Source of the DNA: Halarchaeum acidiphilum MH1-52-1
Lineage (GTDB): Archaea > Halobacteriota > Halobacteria > Halobacteriales > Halobacteriaceae
Assembly (NCBI RefSeq): GCF_000474235.1
Contig: NZ_BATA01000001.1
Location: 1-64,000, forward strand
Direction of reading: 5' to 3'
DNA length: 64,000 nucleotides
Below are positions 1-8,667 of the stretch, piece after piece. The notes beneath the pieces are model-generated. The model saw only the letters and a program-made list of their open reading frames with translations, was not told the origin of the DNA and made no database searches. The position numbers and the translations under genes are program-made. Numbering within the stretch: the stretch's first letter is position 1; every line of letters begins with the position of its first letter.

Positions 1-47
1 GGCGCGCCCGACCGCGTCGCTACGTCTCGGCGTCCCGGTCGTGGCGA

Positions 48-608
48 TCACACGAACTGGAAGCCGACCCACATCGCCGCCGCGGCGACGATCGGGATGG
101 TGAGGTTGTCGTCGATCACGTGCCCGCGGACCGTCGGCGTCACGCCGTCCGCGAGGGTCGCGCCGAGCGCGCCGAGACCGGCGGGGAGCGGCGGGACGCC
201 GGTCGTGAGCGCGATCACGAGGCAGAGACCGAACGTCGCGAGCATCACCGGGAGGGGCTTGCGCCCGAGACCGCCCGCGTAGAGCATCCCGCTGAACGGG
301 TCGGCGAGCGCGAGCAGCAACATCGCGGGCGCGGCGACGAGCGGCGGGAAGCAGAGACCGGTGACGGTCATCCCGACGGCGTAGAGGAAGTAGCCCGCGG
401 GCTTCTCGCGCTCGTACTCGCGGGTGAGTTCGTCGTAGATTCGCCACTCCGCGCGCCCGGTGAGGCGGAGGGATTCGAGGACGACGCCGAGGGCGAGGCC
501 CCCGCAGAGGAACCACTCGACCCAGCGCCACGGCGCGAGGCCGAGGAGCCACGCGAGCGGGATGGCCGCGCCGAGCGCGTGGACGCCGCGCCGCCCGATT
601 TCCGGCAT
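48..608 (-). CDS. Dolichol/phytol kinase-like membrane protein (SEC59/VTE5-type CTP-dependent kinase)
   Basis: This is a 186-residue polytopic membrane protein with about five or six hydrophobic segments. The conserved central part (about residues 95-120) has the acidic-plus-glycine pattern ADPFSGMLYAGGLGRKPL that resembles the nucleotide-binding region of the dolichol/phytol kinase and CDP-alcohol kinase group. Family members phosphorylate polyprenols or phytol using CTP. The likely substrate here is dolichol or a geranylgeranyl alcohol, which is inferred. The gene starts immediately after the stop of glyS (no gap), so it is the last gene of the CBS-glyS operon. The assignment is by family pattern only. 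Confidence 0.7.
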   Translation of the reverse strand: MPEIGRRGVHALGAAIPLAWLLGLAPWRWVEWFLCGGLALGVVLESLRLTGRAEWRIYDELTREYEREKPAGYFLYAVGMTVTGLCFPPLVAAPAMLLLALADPFSGMLYAGGLGRKPLPVMLATFGLCLVIALTTGVPPLPAGLGALGATLADGVTPTVRGHVIDDNLTIPIVAAAAMWVGFQFV

Positions 609-2348
609 CTACAGGTCGTCGAAGGTCGTCTCGCCCGCGCGCAGCGCCTCCAGCACCGAGCCGAGATCGTCGGTCTCGACGCGCACCTGCGCCGTGCTGT
701 CGCGCTCGCGGAGGGTCACCGTCTCCGGGTCCTCCTCGACGCTCTCGTAGTCCACGGTGACGCAGAAGGGCGTCCCGACCTCGTCCTGTCGCCGGTAGCG
801 CCGCCCGATGTTGCCCGAGTCATCGTAGGTGACGTCGTACCCCTCGCTGCGGAGGTCGGCGGCGAGGTCTTGCGCGCGCTCGCCCATCCCGTCCTTGTCC
901 ATCAGCGGGAAGACGGCGACGCCGGTCGGCGCGACGGTCGGCGTGAGTCGGAGGACGGTGCGCTCGCCCTCGTCCACCTCGTCCTCGTCGTAGGCGTGCG
1001 CGAGCACGGTGTAGACGGTGCGGTCGATGCCGATGGAGGGTTCGACGACGTGCGGCGTGACGTGGCGGCCGGCCTCCGTCTCCGCCGCGACCTCGAAGCC
1101 CGTCTTCTCGGTAGGCATCTCGTACGCCTCGCCGTCCACCTCGACGGTGACCGACTCGCCCTCGAAGGCCGCGCGATCGCGTTCCGCGAGCGTCTGGAGA
1201 GCGTCCGCGACGGCGCCGGCCGCTCCGCCGAACTCGGGACCGAGGTAGGCCATGTCGGGATCGACGCTCGCGCGCTCGACCGTCTTCGGCTCGTCGTACT
1301 GCTTGAAGACGGTGAAGGAGTCGTCGGCGTGCTCGCCGTGCTTCGAGAGGTCGTAGTCGCCCCGGTAGGCGTAGCCCGCGATCTCGATCCACTCGGGGTC
1401 CTCGCCCGCCGCGGAGACGTCCGCCTCCGCGTCCCAGCAGTCGCTGGCGTAGTGCGCGCGCTCGCCCGGTTGGTGCTGGCGATAGCGGAAGCGCTCGAAG
1501 TCCACGCCGATCGTCTCGTACCACTCCGTCGCGACGCCGAGGTAGTAGGCGACCCACGGATCGACGATCCCCTCCGTGACTGCCTCGCCGACCGTCGTCT
1601 CGACGTATTCGCCGTCGGGTTGGTTCTCCGCGGGGTAGAGCGTCACCTCGACGTCCGCGACCGGCGTGACGTCCGGGTCGTTTCCGGCAGGGTCGACGAA
1701 CAGTTCGAGTTCGGCCTGCGTGAACTCCCGAGTGCGGACGAGCGCGTTGCGGGGACTGATCTCGTTTCGATACGATTTCCCGACCTGCGTGACGCCGAAG
1801 GGGAGTTGGCCGCGGGCGTACTCCTTGAGGCGCGGGAACTCGACGAAGATCCCCTGCGCGGTCTCCGGGCGGAGGTAGCCGGTCTGGCTCGTCCCCGGCC
1901 CGATGTTCGTCTCGAACATGAGGTTGAACTCGTCGACGGGCCGGCCGGCGAGCGGCGCGCCGCAACTCGGGCACTCGATGTCGTGGGCGTCGAGGAGCGC
2001 CGCGACCTCGTCCGTCGGGAGGCTCTCGGCCTCCTCAATGTCCGTCGCGTCCTCGATGAGGTGGTCGGCGCGGTGGCTCTCGCCGCACGCCGCGCACTCG
2101 ACGAGCATGTCGTCGAATCCGTCGAGGTGCCCGGAGGCCTCGAAGACGGGTTCGGGCATCACGGTGGGTGCGTCGATCTGCATGTGGCCCTCCGCGACGG
2201 CGAAGCGCTCGCGCCACGTCTCCTCGACGCGCTCCTTCAGCGACGCGCCCTGCGGACCGTATGTGTAGAACCCGGAGACGCCGCCGTAGGTCTCGCTCGA
2301 CTGGAAGAAGAACCCGCGGCGCTTCGCGAGTTCGGTGAGCGCCGTCAT
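609..2348 (-). CDS. glyS: Glycyl-tRNA synthetase (class II)
   Basis: The 579-residue protein charges tRNA-Gly. It opens with MTALTELAKRRGFFF and has the class II motif TSQTGYLRPETAQG near residue 155, a motif-2 region around SYRNEISPRNAL, and an anticodon-binding domain at the C-terminus (starting near VAPTGVAVFPLM). Two Cys pairs (CAACG at about 85 and CPSCG at about 126) form the zinc-binding insertion seen in archaeal/eukaryotic-type GlyRS. The ATG overlaps the stop of the upstream CBS gene as ATGA, which fixes the start inside a longer open frame. It is translationally coupled to both neighbours. Confidence 0.97.
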   Translation of the reverse strand: MTALTELAKRRGFFFQSSETYGGVSGFYTYGPQGASLKERVEETWRERFAVAEGHMQIDAPTVMPEPVFEASGHLDGFDDMLVECAACGESHRADHLIEDATDIEEAESLPTDEVAALLDAHDIECPSCGAPLAGRPVDEFNLMFETNIGPGTSQTGYLRPETAQGIFVEFPRLKEYARGQLPFGVTQVGKSYRNEISPRNALVRTREFTQAELELFVDPAGNDPDVTPVADVEVTLYPAENQPDGEYVETTVGEAVTEGIVDPWVAYYLGVATEWYETIGVDFERFRYRQHQPGERAHYASDCWDAEADVSAAGEDPEWIEIAGYAYRGDYDLSKHGEHADDSFTVFKQYDEPKTVERASVDPDMAYLGPEFGGAAGAVADALQTLAERDRAAFEGESVTVEVDGEAYEMPTEKTGFEVAAETEAGRHVTPHVVEPSIGIDRTVYTVLAHAYDEDEVDEGERTVLRLTPTVAPTGVAVFPLMDKDGMGERAQDLAADLRSEGYDVTYDDSGNIGRRYRRQDEVGTPFCVTVDYESVEEDPETVTLRERDSTAQVRVETDDLGSVLEALRAGETTFDDL

Positions 2349-3193
2349 AGCGAGGCGACGAGGTCGACGTCTCGAACGATGCCCGCGAGGTCGTCGCCGC
2401 TGACGAGCGGGAGTTGTTCGACGTCGTGTTCGAGCATCCGCTGGGCGGCCTCCCGCGCCGTGCGGCGCTTCGTCAGCGTCACGGGATCGCTCGTCATGAA
2501 CTCGCGGACCGGCTCGCTCGGGATCTCGACGTTCCGCGTCGGGAAGTAGCGATTGCCCGTAGCCTTGATCCCCTCCCACATCCATTCGTCGTCCTCACCG
2601 GCGACGCTCGCGCCGACGTCGTCCTCGCCTTCGACGACGCGCGCGACGTCGATGACGTCGGGTTCGGTGAGGATCCCGGTCATCTCGGCCTCGTCGTCGA
2701 GCACGACGGCGTAGGGAACGTCCGCGTAGCCGATCTCGCGCTCCGCGACCGTCAGCGGCGTCTCGACGTACGTGGTGTTCACGTCGCGGCGTGCGAGGTC
2801 ACCGCACGTCGCGTCGCCGTCCGCGTCACCGTCCGCGATGGCGCGCACGACGTCGGTGACGGTGACGATGCCCGCGAGCGCGTCGTTATCGACGACGGGG
2901 ACGCGTCGGGCGCCCTCGGCGACCATCAGGTGCGCGACGTCGACGATGTCGGTGTCGCCGGTCGTCGTGGGGACCTCGCGCAGCAGCAGCGCGAGTTGGT
3001 CTTCGTCCGGGTTCTCGATCAGGTCGGATCGAGAGACGAGACCCCGATAGACCTCCTCTCCGTCCTCGTCCTTCACGACGGGGACGGCGGAGAAGCGCCG
3101 TTCTTGGAGGTACTCCAGCACGTCGTCGCGGGTGCCCGGGAGCGAGACGGTGACCACGTCCGCTCGCGGCGTCATGACGTCGGCGACCTTCAT
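2345..3193 (-). CDS. CBS-domain protein (four CBS motifs)
   Basis: The 282-residue cytosolic protein begins MKVADVMTPRADVVTV and consists of two Bateman modules, that is four CBS motifs. Repeated hallmarks are VMTPR near residue 5, a second unit around residues 70-120, and a C-terminal VREFMTSDPVTLTKRRTA followed by LAGIVRDVDLVASL. CBS pairs bind adenine nucleotides and regulate partners. No catalytic domain is fused here. The start was chosen at the Met that gives the VMTP motif its usual near-N-terminal place; the open frame extends further upstream with non-coding character. It is first in the operon with glyS. Confidence 0.9.
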   Translation of the reverse strand: MKVADVMTPRADVVTVSLPGTRDDVLEYLQERRFSAVPVVKDEDGEEVYRGLVSRSDLIENPDEDQLALLLREVPTTTGDTDIVDVAHLMVAEGARRVPVVDNDALAGIVTVTDVVRAIADGDADGDATCGDLARRDVNTTYVETPLTVAEREIGYADVPYAVVLDDEAEMTGILTEPDVIDVARVVEGEDDVGASVAGEDDEWMWEGIKATGNRYFPTRNVEIPSEPVREFMTSDPVTLTKRRTAREAAQRMLEHDVEQLPLVSGDDLAGIVRDVDLVASL

Positions 3194-3239
3194 GGCGCGG
3201 GTTAGGACCGGGGCGCATTTGTAGGCTACGCACCGTGTC

Positions 3240-3386
3240 TCCCCTCCTCGCCCCAATCGTGGGGGCGAGCGGGGAGACACCCGCGGTAGATTAGCAATCG
3301 CGCGGTGCGGAAAATTCCCCTCCTCGCCCCAATCGTGGGGGCGAGCGGGGAGACACCCGCGGTAGACTAGCAATCGCGCGGTGCGG
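3240..3386. repeat. Two tandem 71-bp direct repeats, each containing a hairpin
   Basis: The stretches 3240-3310 and 3316-3386 are identical except for one T/C difference (3291 versus 3367), separated by 5 bp. Each contains an inverted repeat of the form CTCGCCCC-loop-GGGGCGAG. They lie in the divergent promoter region between the CBS gene (leftward, start 3193) and the small gene at 3605 (rightward). No open frame accounts for them. The rest of the gap (3387-3604) is AT-rich promoter DNA. Confidence 0.9.
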
Positions 3387-3604
3387 GACGTCCGCTCGCC
3401 CGCCCCGTATTCTAAATGGTCATTCATTCGGGTAATGTGACTATTTCGGTACACACACATCACATTTAGATTCCGATATAGCACGATATCGAATTTCTTT
3501 GCCGGAGAATATTGTGGACGTCCACGTTTCTCACCCAAACATGCCAGAGTCACGGAGAACCATCGATGGGCTTAAGTAAGTGGTGTCACCTCGTATCATA
3601 CGAC

Positions 3605-3778
3605 ATGGCATCCGATACGACCGTCGTGCCGAGCGCTGACGGCAGCGCCGGTGAGGTCATGGCCGCCGTCGACGAGGACGGCGGCGTGGAGCGTTACGTC
3701 ATCGCCGACGTCGAACGCGACGAGGCTTGGCTCGCCGCACCCACCGCGGACGCGGCGATGCTCCACGAGATGCGCTAA
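3605..3778 (+). CDS. Small conserved haloarchaeal protein (DUF7556-like)
   Basis: The 57-residue acidic protein starts MASDTTVVPSADGSAGEVMA and ends in LHEMR. The central GEVMAAVDEDGGVERYVIAD resembles a short uncharacterised haloarchaeal family that I remember as DUF7556. That name is from memory and was not searched. No signal peptide, membrane segment or metal site is visible. A TATA-like CTTAAGTA lies about 30 bp before the ATG, fitting a leaderless or nearly leaderless transcript. A PPC-domain gene follows on the same strand 40 bp downstream. Confidence 0.7.
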   Translation: MASDTTVVPSADGSAGEVMAAVDEDGGVERYVIADVERDEAWLAAPTADAAMLHEMR

Positions 3779-3818
3779 CCCCACTCCTTTTTCTCGTCTG
3801 CCCGCCACCCACCCGAAC

Positions 3819-4238
3819 ATGGACGCACGGGAGGTCACGGGCGATCGCGAGTTCGTCGCCCGCCTCGACTACGGCGAGGAGTGGTGTGCCGAGATCGAGT
3901 CGTTCGTCGCCGCGGCGGACGTCGAAGCCGGGTGGTTCCACGCGACGGGCGCCGTCGAGGACGCCGAACTCGCCTACTACGATCAGGACGCCTTCGCGTA
4001 CGAGACGGTCCGCTATGACGAACCCCTCGAAGTCACATCGTGTACGGGGACGATCGCGTTGCGGGACGACGAACCCGAGATCTCCGTGCACGCCGTCCTC
4101 TCGCGGCCCTCCGGGCAGGCCGTCGCGGGCGCGCTCGAACGCGCGACCGTGTTCGACGGCGAACTCTACTGCCGGACCTTCGACGACTACCTGACCCGCG
4201 ACGTCGATCCCGCGGGTGGCCGGGCGCTGTGGGAGTGA
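3819..4238 (+). CDS. PPC-domain (DUF296) protein
   Basis: The 139-residue protein matches the PPC/DUF296 fold: N-terminal REFVARLDYGEEWCAEIESF, central AGWFHATGAVEDAELAYYD, then the family's histidine-containing strand EISVHAVLSRPSG and a C-terminal beta region. PPC domains form trimers. They are called DNA-binding by analogy with plant AT-hook proteins, but the archaeal single-domain forms have no AT-hook, so DNA binding is uncertain here. It sits just upstream of the PolD large-subunit gene on the same strand. The start is the only Met that leaves the domain intact. Confidence 0.88.
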   Translation: MDAREVTGDREFVARLDYGEEWCAEIESFVAAADVEAGWFHATGAVEDAELAYYDQDAFAYETVRYDEPLEVTSCTGTIALRDDEPEISVHAVLSRPSGQAVAGALERATVFDGELYCRTFDDYLTRDVDPAGGRALWE

Positions 4239-4278
4239 CGTGGCGGCGGAGCCGCCACGAAGACACGAGCGTGGAGTG

Positions 4279-4397
4279 GAACGACCCGTGAGCAGCGCGG
4301 GGCCGAGCGGAGCGAGGGCCCGTGAGCAGCGCGGGGCCGAGCGGAGCGAGGGCCCGCGATAGTGCGAACGAGGAGGAACGACCCGTGAGCAGCGCGG
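4279..4397. repeat. 34-bp tandem repeat with an outlying partial copy
   Basis: A 34-bp unit beginning CCCGTGAGCAGCGCGGGG occurs twice head-to-tail (4285-4318, 4319-4352). Its first part, preceded by GAACGA, returns at 4376-4397, and the same GAACGA flank precedes the first copy (from 4279). The unit contains a short palindrome (GCCGAGCGGAGCGAGGGC). It fills the gap between the PPC gene and the polymerase gene and does not appear coding. Confidence 0.85.
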
Positions 4398-4477
4398 AAA
4401 TCGGCGACACCGATCGTCCGCCGCGACGACGCGAGCACAACCCTCAATAGCCTCAGCGCTGTACCGTTCGTGAACTG

Positions 4478-7400
4478 ATGCGCCCGGTAGACGACGCCTA
4501 CTTCGAGGGTCTCGAATCGCGCCTCGATGAGGCCTTCGACGTCGCGGAGGAGGCGAAGACCCGCGGGGAGGATCCCGAACCCGAGGTCGAGATTCCGGTC
4601 GCGCGCGACATGGCGGACCGGGTCGAGAACATTCTCGGGATCGACGGCGTCGCCGAGCGCGTCCGCGATCTCGAGGGCGAGATGGGGCGCGAGGAGGCCG
4701 CGCTCGCGCTCGTCGAGGACTTCGTCGAGGGGACGGTCGGCGACTACGACACGCGCGCCGGCAAGATCGAGGGCGCGGTCCGCACCGCGGTCGCGCTCCT
4801 CACCGAGGGCGTCGTCGCCGCCCCGATCGAGGGCATCGATCGCGTCGAACTCCTCCAGAACGACGACGGCACGGAGTTCGTGAACGTCTACTACGCGGGC
4901 CCGATCCGCTCGGCGGGCGGGACCGCCCAAGCCCTCTCCGTGCTCGTCGCGGACTACGCGCGCTCGCTCCTCGGCATCGAGGAGTTTCGGGCCCGCTCGG
5001 ACGAGGTCGAGCGCTACGCCGAGGAGGTCGCGCTCTACGACGGCGAGACGGGTCTCCAGTATTCGCCGAAGGACACGGAAACGAAGTTCATCGCGAAGCA
5101 CATGCCGATCATGCTGGACGGCGAGGCCACCGGCGACGAGGAGGTCTCGGGGTTCCGTGACTTAGAGCGCGTGGACACGAACTCCGCGCGCGGCGGGATG
5201 TGTCTCGTCCTCGCCGAGGGGATCGCGCTGAAGGCCCCGAAGATCCAGCGCTACACCCGACAGCTCGACGAGGTGGAGTGGCCGTGGCTCCAAGACCTCA
5301 TCGATGGCGCGTACTACGACGACGGTGGCGACGAGGACGCCGAGGCGGGCGACGACGAGGCGGGTGCGGGAGACGCCGGGGGCGATGCGGATGACGATGC
5401 CGACGCGGAGGACACCGCCCCCGGCGGGCCGCCGCGCGTCGATCCCTCGACGAAGTACCTCCGCGACTTGATCGCGGGCCGGCCGGTGTTCGGCCACCCC
5501 TCGGAGGCGGGCGGCTTCCGACTCCGATACGGGCGCGCGCGAAACCACGGCTTCGCGACCGCCGGCGTGCATCCGGCGACGATGCACGTCGTGGACGACT
5601 TCCTCGCGACGGGCACGCAGATCAAGACCGAGCGCCCGGGGAAGGCGGGCGGCGTCGTCCCCGTGGACTCGATCGAAGGCCCGACGGTGAAGCTCGCGAA
5701 CGGCGACGTCCGGCGGATCGACGACCCCGCGGAGGCCCGCGAGGTGCAAAACGGCGTCGTCGAGATCCTCGATCTGGGCGAGTACCTCGTGAACTACGGC
5801 GAGTTCGTGGAGAACAACCATCCGCTCGCGCCCGCCGGCTGGACGGTCGAGTGGTGGGAGCAGGCGTTCGCGGCCGACGGCGCGGACGTGCAGGCCCTCC
5901 GCGACTCGCCGTACGTCGATCTCGCCGATCCGGACGCCGAGCAGGCCCTCGCGTGGGCCGAGGACTACGACGCGGCGCTCCACCCGAAATACACCTACAC
6001 GTGGCACGATCTCGCGCTCGGCGACCTGTGCGCGCTCGCGGACGCGATCGACGGCGCGGCCGTTCAGGACGGCGCGCTCCGGATCCCGAACACCGACGGC
6101 GCTCGCGACGCCCTCGAACGCCTCCTCGTCGAGCACATGCAGGGCGACGCGACGCTCACCGTGCCCGATTGGCGCCCGCTCGTTCGCACGCTCGGGTTCG
6201 ACGACGATCTCGAGCGTGACTGGTCGGCCGACGACCTGAGCGACGACGCCCGCGAGTGGCCGAACGCGATGCGGGCCGTCGAGGCGCTCGCGCCGTTCGC
6301 CGTGCGCGAGCGCGCCCCGACGCGCATCGGCAACCGGATGGGTCGTCCCGAGAAGTCCGAATCACGCGACCTCTCGCCCGCCGTTCACACGCTCTTCCCG
6401 ATCGGCGACGCCGGCGGCCCACAGCGTTCCTTCCGCGACGCCGCCGACTACGCGCCCGACATGCGCGCCGAACAGGGTCTCGTTGACGTCCAGATCGGCG
6501 AGCGCGTCTGCCCGGACTGCGGCGAACACACCTACAAGCCCCGCTGTGAGGCTTGTGGCGGGTGGACGGACCCGTACTACGAGTGTGACGACTGTGGCGT
6601 CGTCGCCCACCCCGACGAGTCCGGACGCGTGGAGTGCCCGCGCTGCGAGCGCGAACTCGACAACGTCGAGCGACAGACGGTAGACATTCGCTCAGCCTAC
6701 CGTGACGCTCTCCAAGCCGTCGGCGAGCGCGAGAACGCCTACGACATCCTCAAAGGCGTCAAGGGGCTCACCTCCACCGAGAAGATCCCCGAACCCATCG
6801 AGAAGGGCGTCCTCCGGGCGAAACACGGCGTCACGACGTTCAAGGACGGTACCGTCCGCTACGACATGACGGACCTCCCAGTCACGTCCGTCCGCCCCGC
6901 CGAACTCGACGTCACGGTCGAACAGTTCCGCGAACTCGGCTACGACGAGGACATCGAGGGGCGCCCGCTCGAACACGACGACCAGCTCGTCGAACTGCGC
7001 GTACAGGATATCGTCCTCCCCGATGGGGCCGCCGAGCACATGCTCAAGACCGCGGATTTCGTCGACGACCTCCTCAGCGACTACTACGGCTTAGAGCCCT
7101 TCTACGAGGTCGAGGAGCGCGACGATCTGGTCGGCGAACTCGTCTTCGGGATGGCGCCACACACCTCCGCCGCGGTCGTCGGGCGCGTCGTCGGCTTCAC
7201 GTCGGCGGCGGTCGGCTACGCGCATCCGTACTTCCACGCCGCGAAGCGGCGGAACTGCTTCCACCCCGAGACGAAGGTCTGGTTCGAGGACGAGTCGGGT
7301 GAGACGCGCTACGAGGAAATCGAGACGCTCGTCGAGGACCGACTCGACCCCGAGAGCGCCGACACAGACGATTTCGGGACGCTCGTGCAGGACCTCGACG

Positions 7401-8538
7401 GCGACGTCCACGTCCCGTCGGTCGATCGCGACGGAAACGTCGTCCGCAAGCCCGTCAGCGCGGTGTCGAAGCACCGCGCGCCCGACCACATGGTGCACGT
7501 CGGGACGCGGAGCGGGCGGGAGATCACGGTCACGCCCGACCACGAATTGCTCTGCTGGCGTGGCGGAGAAATCGAGCGCGTCGCGGCCCGCGATCTCGAC
7601 GGTGGCGAGCGCGTCCCCGCGAAACCCGACGCGCCCGAGAGGACTCCCGCGGCAGCGGTCGCGGACGGTGGCGCGCTCGAACGCGACACCATCGAGACCG
7701 TAACGTATACGGAATCTGACGGGGAATACACGTACTGTCTGACCGTTGAAGACACTCACTCGCTATTCGCCGAAAACATGGCCGTCGCCCAGTGTGACGG
7801 CGACGAAGACTGCGTCATGCTCCTGCTGGACGGCCTGCTGAACTTCTCGAAGTCATATTTACCCGACAAACGTGGTGGTCGTATGGACGCGCCCTTGGTG
7901 ATGTCCTCGCGCATCGACCCCACGGAGATCGACGACGAGGCCCACAACATGGACGTCGTGGAGCAGTACCCCGTGGAGTTCTACGAGGCGACGCGCGAGA
8001 TGGCGGACCCGGAGGACGTCGACATCGCGATCGCGGAGGACTCCCTCGGCACCGATTCGGAGTACACGGGCTTCTCGCACACGCACGACACGAGCGACAT
8101 CGCGCTCGGGCCAGACCTGTCGGCGTACAAGACGCTCGGTTCGATGATGGAGAAGATGGACGCGCAGCTCGAACTCGCGCGAAAGCTCCGCGCCGTCGAC
8201 GAGACCGACGTCGCGGAACGCGTCATCGAGGGCCACTTCCTCCCCGACCTCATCGGCAACCTCCGCGCCTTCTCGCGTCAGGAGACGCGCTGTCTCGACT
8301 GCGGGGAGAAATACCGCCGAATGCCACTCAGCGGGGAGTGTCGCGAGTGCGGCGGGCGCGTCAACCTCACCGTCCACGAGGGGTCCGTGAACAAGTACAT
8401 GGACACCGCGATTCAGGTCGCGGAGGAGTACGACTGCCGCGAGTACACGAAACAGCGCCTCGAAGTCTTGGAGCCTCCCTCGAATCCGTCTTCGAGGACG
8501 ACCACAACAAGCAGAGCGGTATTGCCGACTTCATGTAG
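4478..8538 (+). CDS. polC: DNA polymerase D large (DP2, catalytic) subunit, intein-containing, apparent frameshift near 8472
   Basis: This encodes the catalytic subunit of the replicative archaeal family-D polymerase. The N-terminal PIRSAGGTAQALSVL and DTNSARGGMCLV blocks, zinc ribbons (CPDCGEHTYKPRCEACGG near residue 684), and the active-site motif NCDGDED are all present. An intein (7256-7792) splits that motif between Asn and Cys. The normal C-terminus is out of frame: after LEVLE the annotated frame runs on as junk to 8899, while the adjacent frame reads ASLESVFEDDHNKQSGIADF and stops at 8538. One extra G near 8471-8473 would restore it. The lost tail includes QSGIADFM, which fits a PCNA-interacting (PIP) motif. 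The shift is probably a sequencing error. The small subunit DP1 is not in this window. Confidence 0.95.
7256..7792 (+). other. Mini-intein in the PolD large subunit (179 residues)
   Basis: The splicing element occupies residues 927-1105 of the precursor. Block A starts with Cys1 (CFHPETKVWFEDES). Block B is ITVTPDHELLCW with the TxxH motif. Blocks F and G are YTYCLTVEDTHSLFAEN and MAVAQ, followed by the +1 Cys. There is no room for a homing endonuclease, so this is a mini-intein. The last residue is Gln rather than Asn and the penultimate is Ala rather than His. Gln-terminated inteins are known in archaeal PolII genes and are reported to splice. Excision would rejoin RRN with CDGDED and restore the polymerase catalytic motif. 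Confidence 0.93.
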
Positions 8539-8543
8539 GACTT

Positions 8544-8584
8544 TTTTGCCGTTCGGGTGCGCTCCGCGCACCCGAACGGCAAAA
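8544..8584. terminator. Perfect 19-bp hairpin between convergent genes
   Basis: The arms 8544-8562 and 8566-8584 are perfectly complementary with a 3-nt loop. They are bracketed by TTTTGCC on the left and GGCAAAA on the right. An outer inverted repeat GGACTTT / AAAGTCC encloses it, and a second hairpin (8601-8609 with 8613-8621) follows. It sits between polC (+) and the decarboxylase gene (-), so a two-way terminator is plausible. The same TTTTGC-hairpin-GCAAAA layout recurs downstream of rnpB and beside valS. Confidence 0.6.
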
Positions 8585-8667
8585 CCTCCACTAGAAAGTC
8601 CCGCGCGGCGACGCCGCGCGGTGGGTACGGGTCCGCGTGCGCCGCTGCACGCACTCGCACTTCCTTC

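Noticed and set aside
120-2549. An 809-codon open frame on the plus strand
   Set aside because: It is antisense to glyS and the CBS gene. In very GC-rich DNA the complementary frame stays open. Its Arg/Val-rich product shows no family features.
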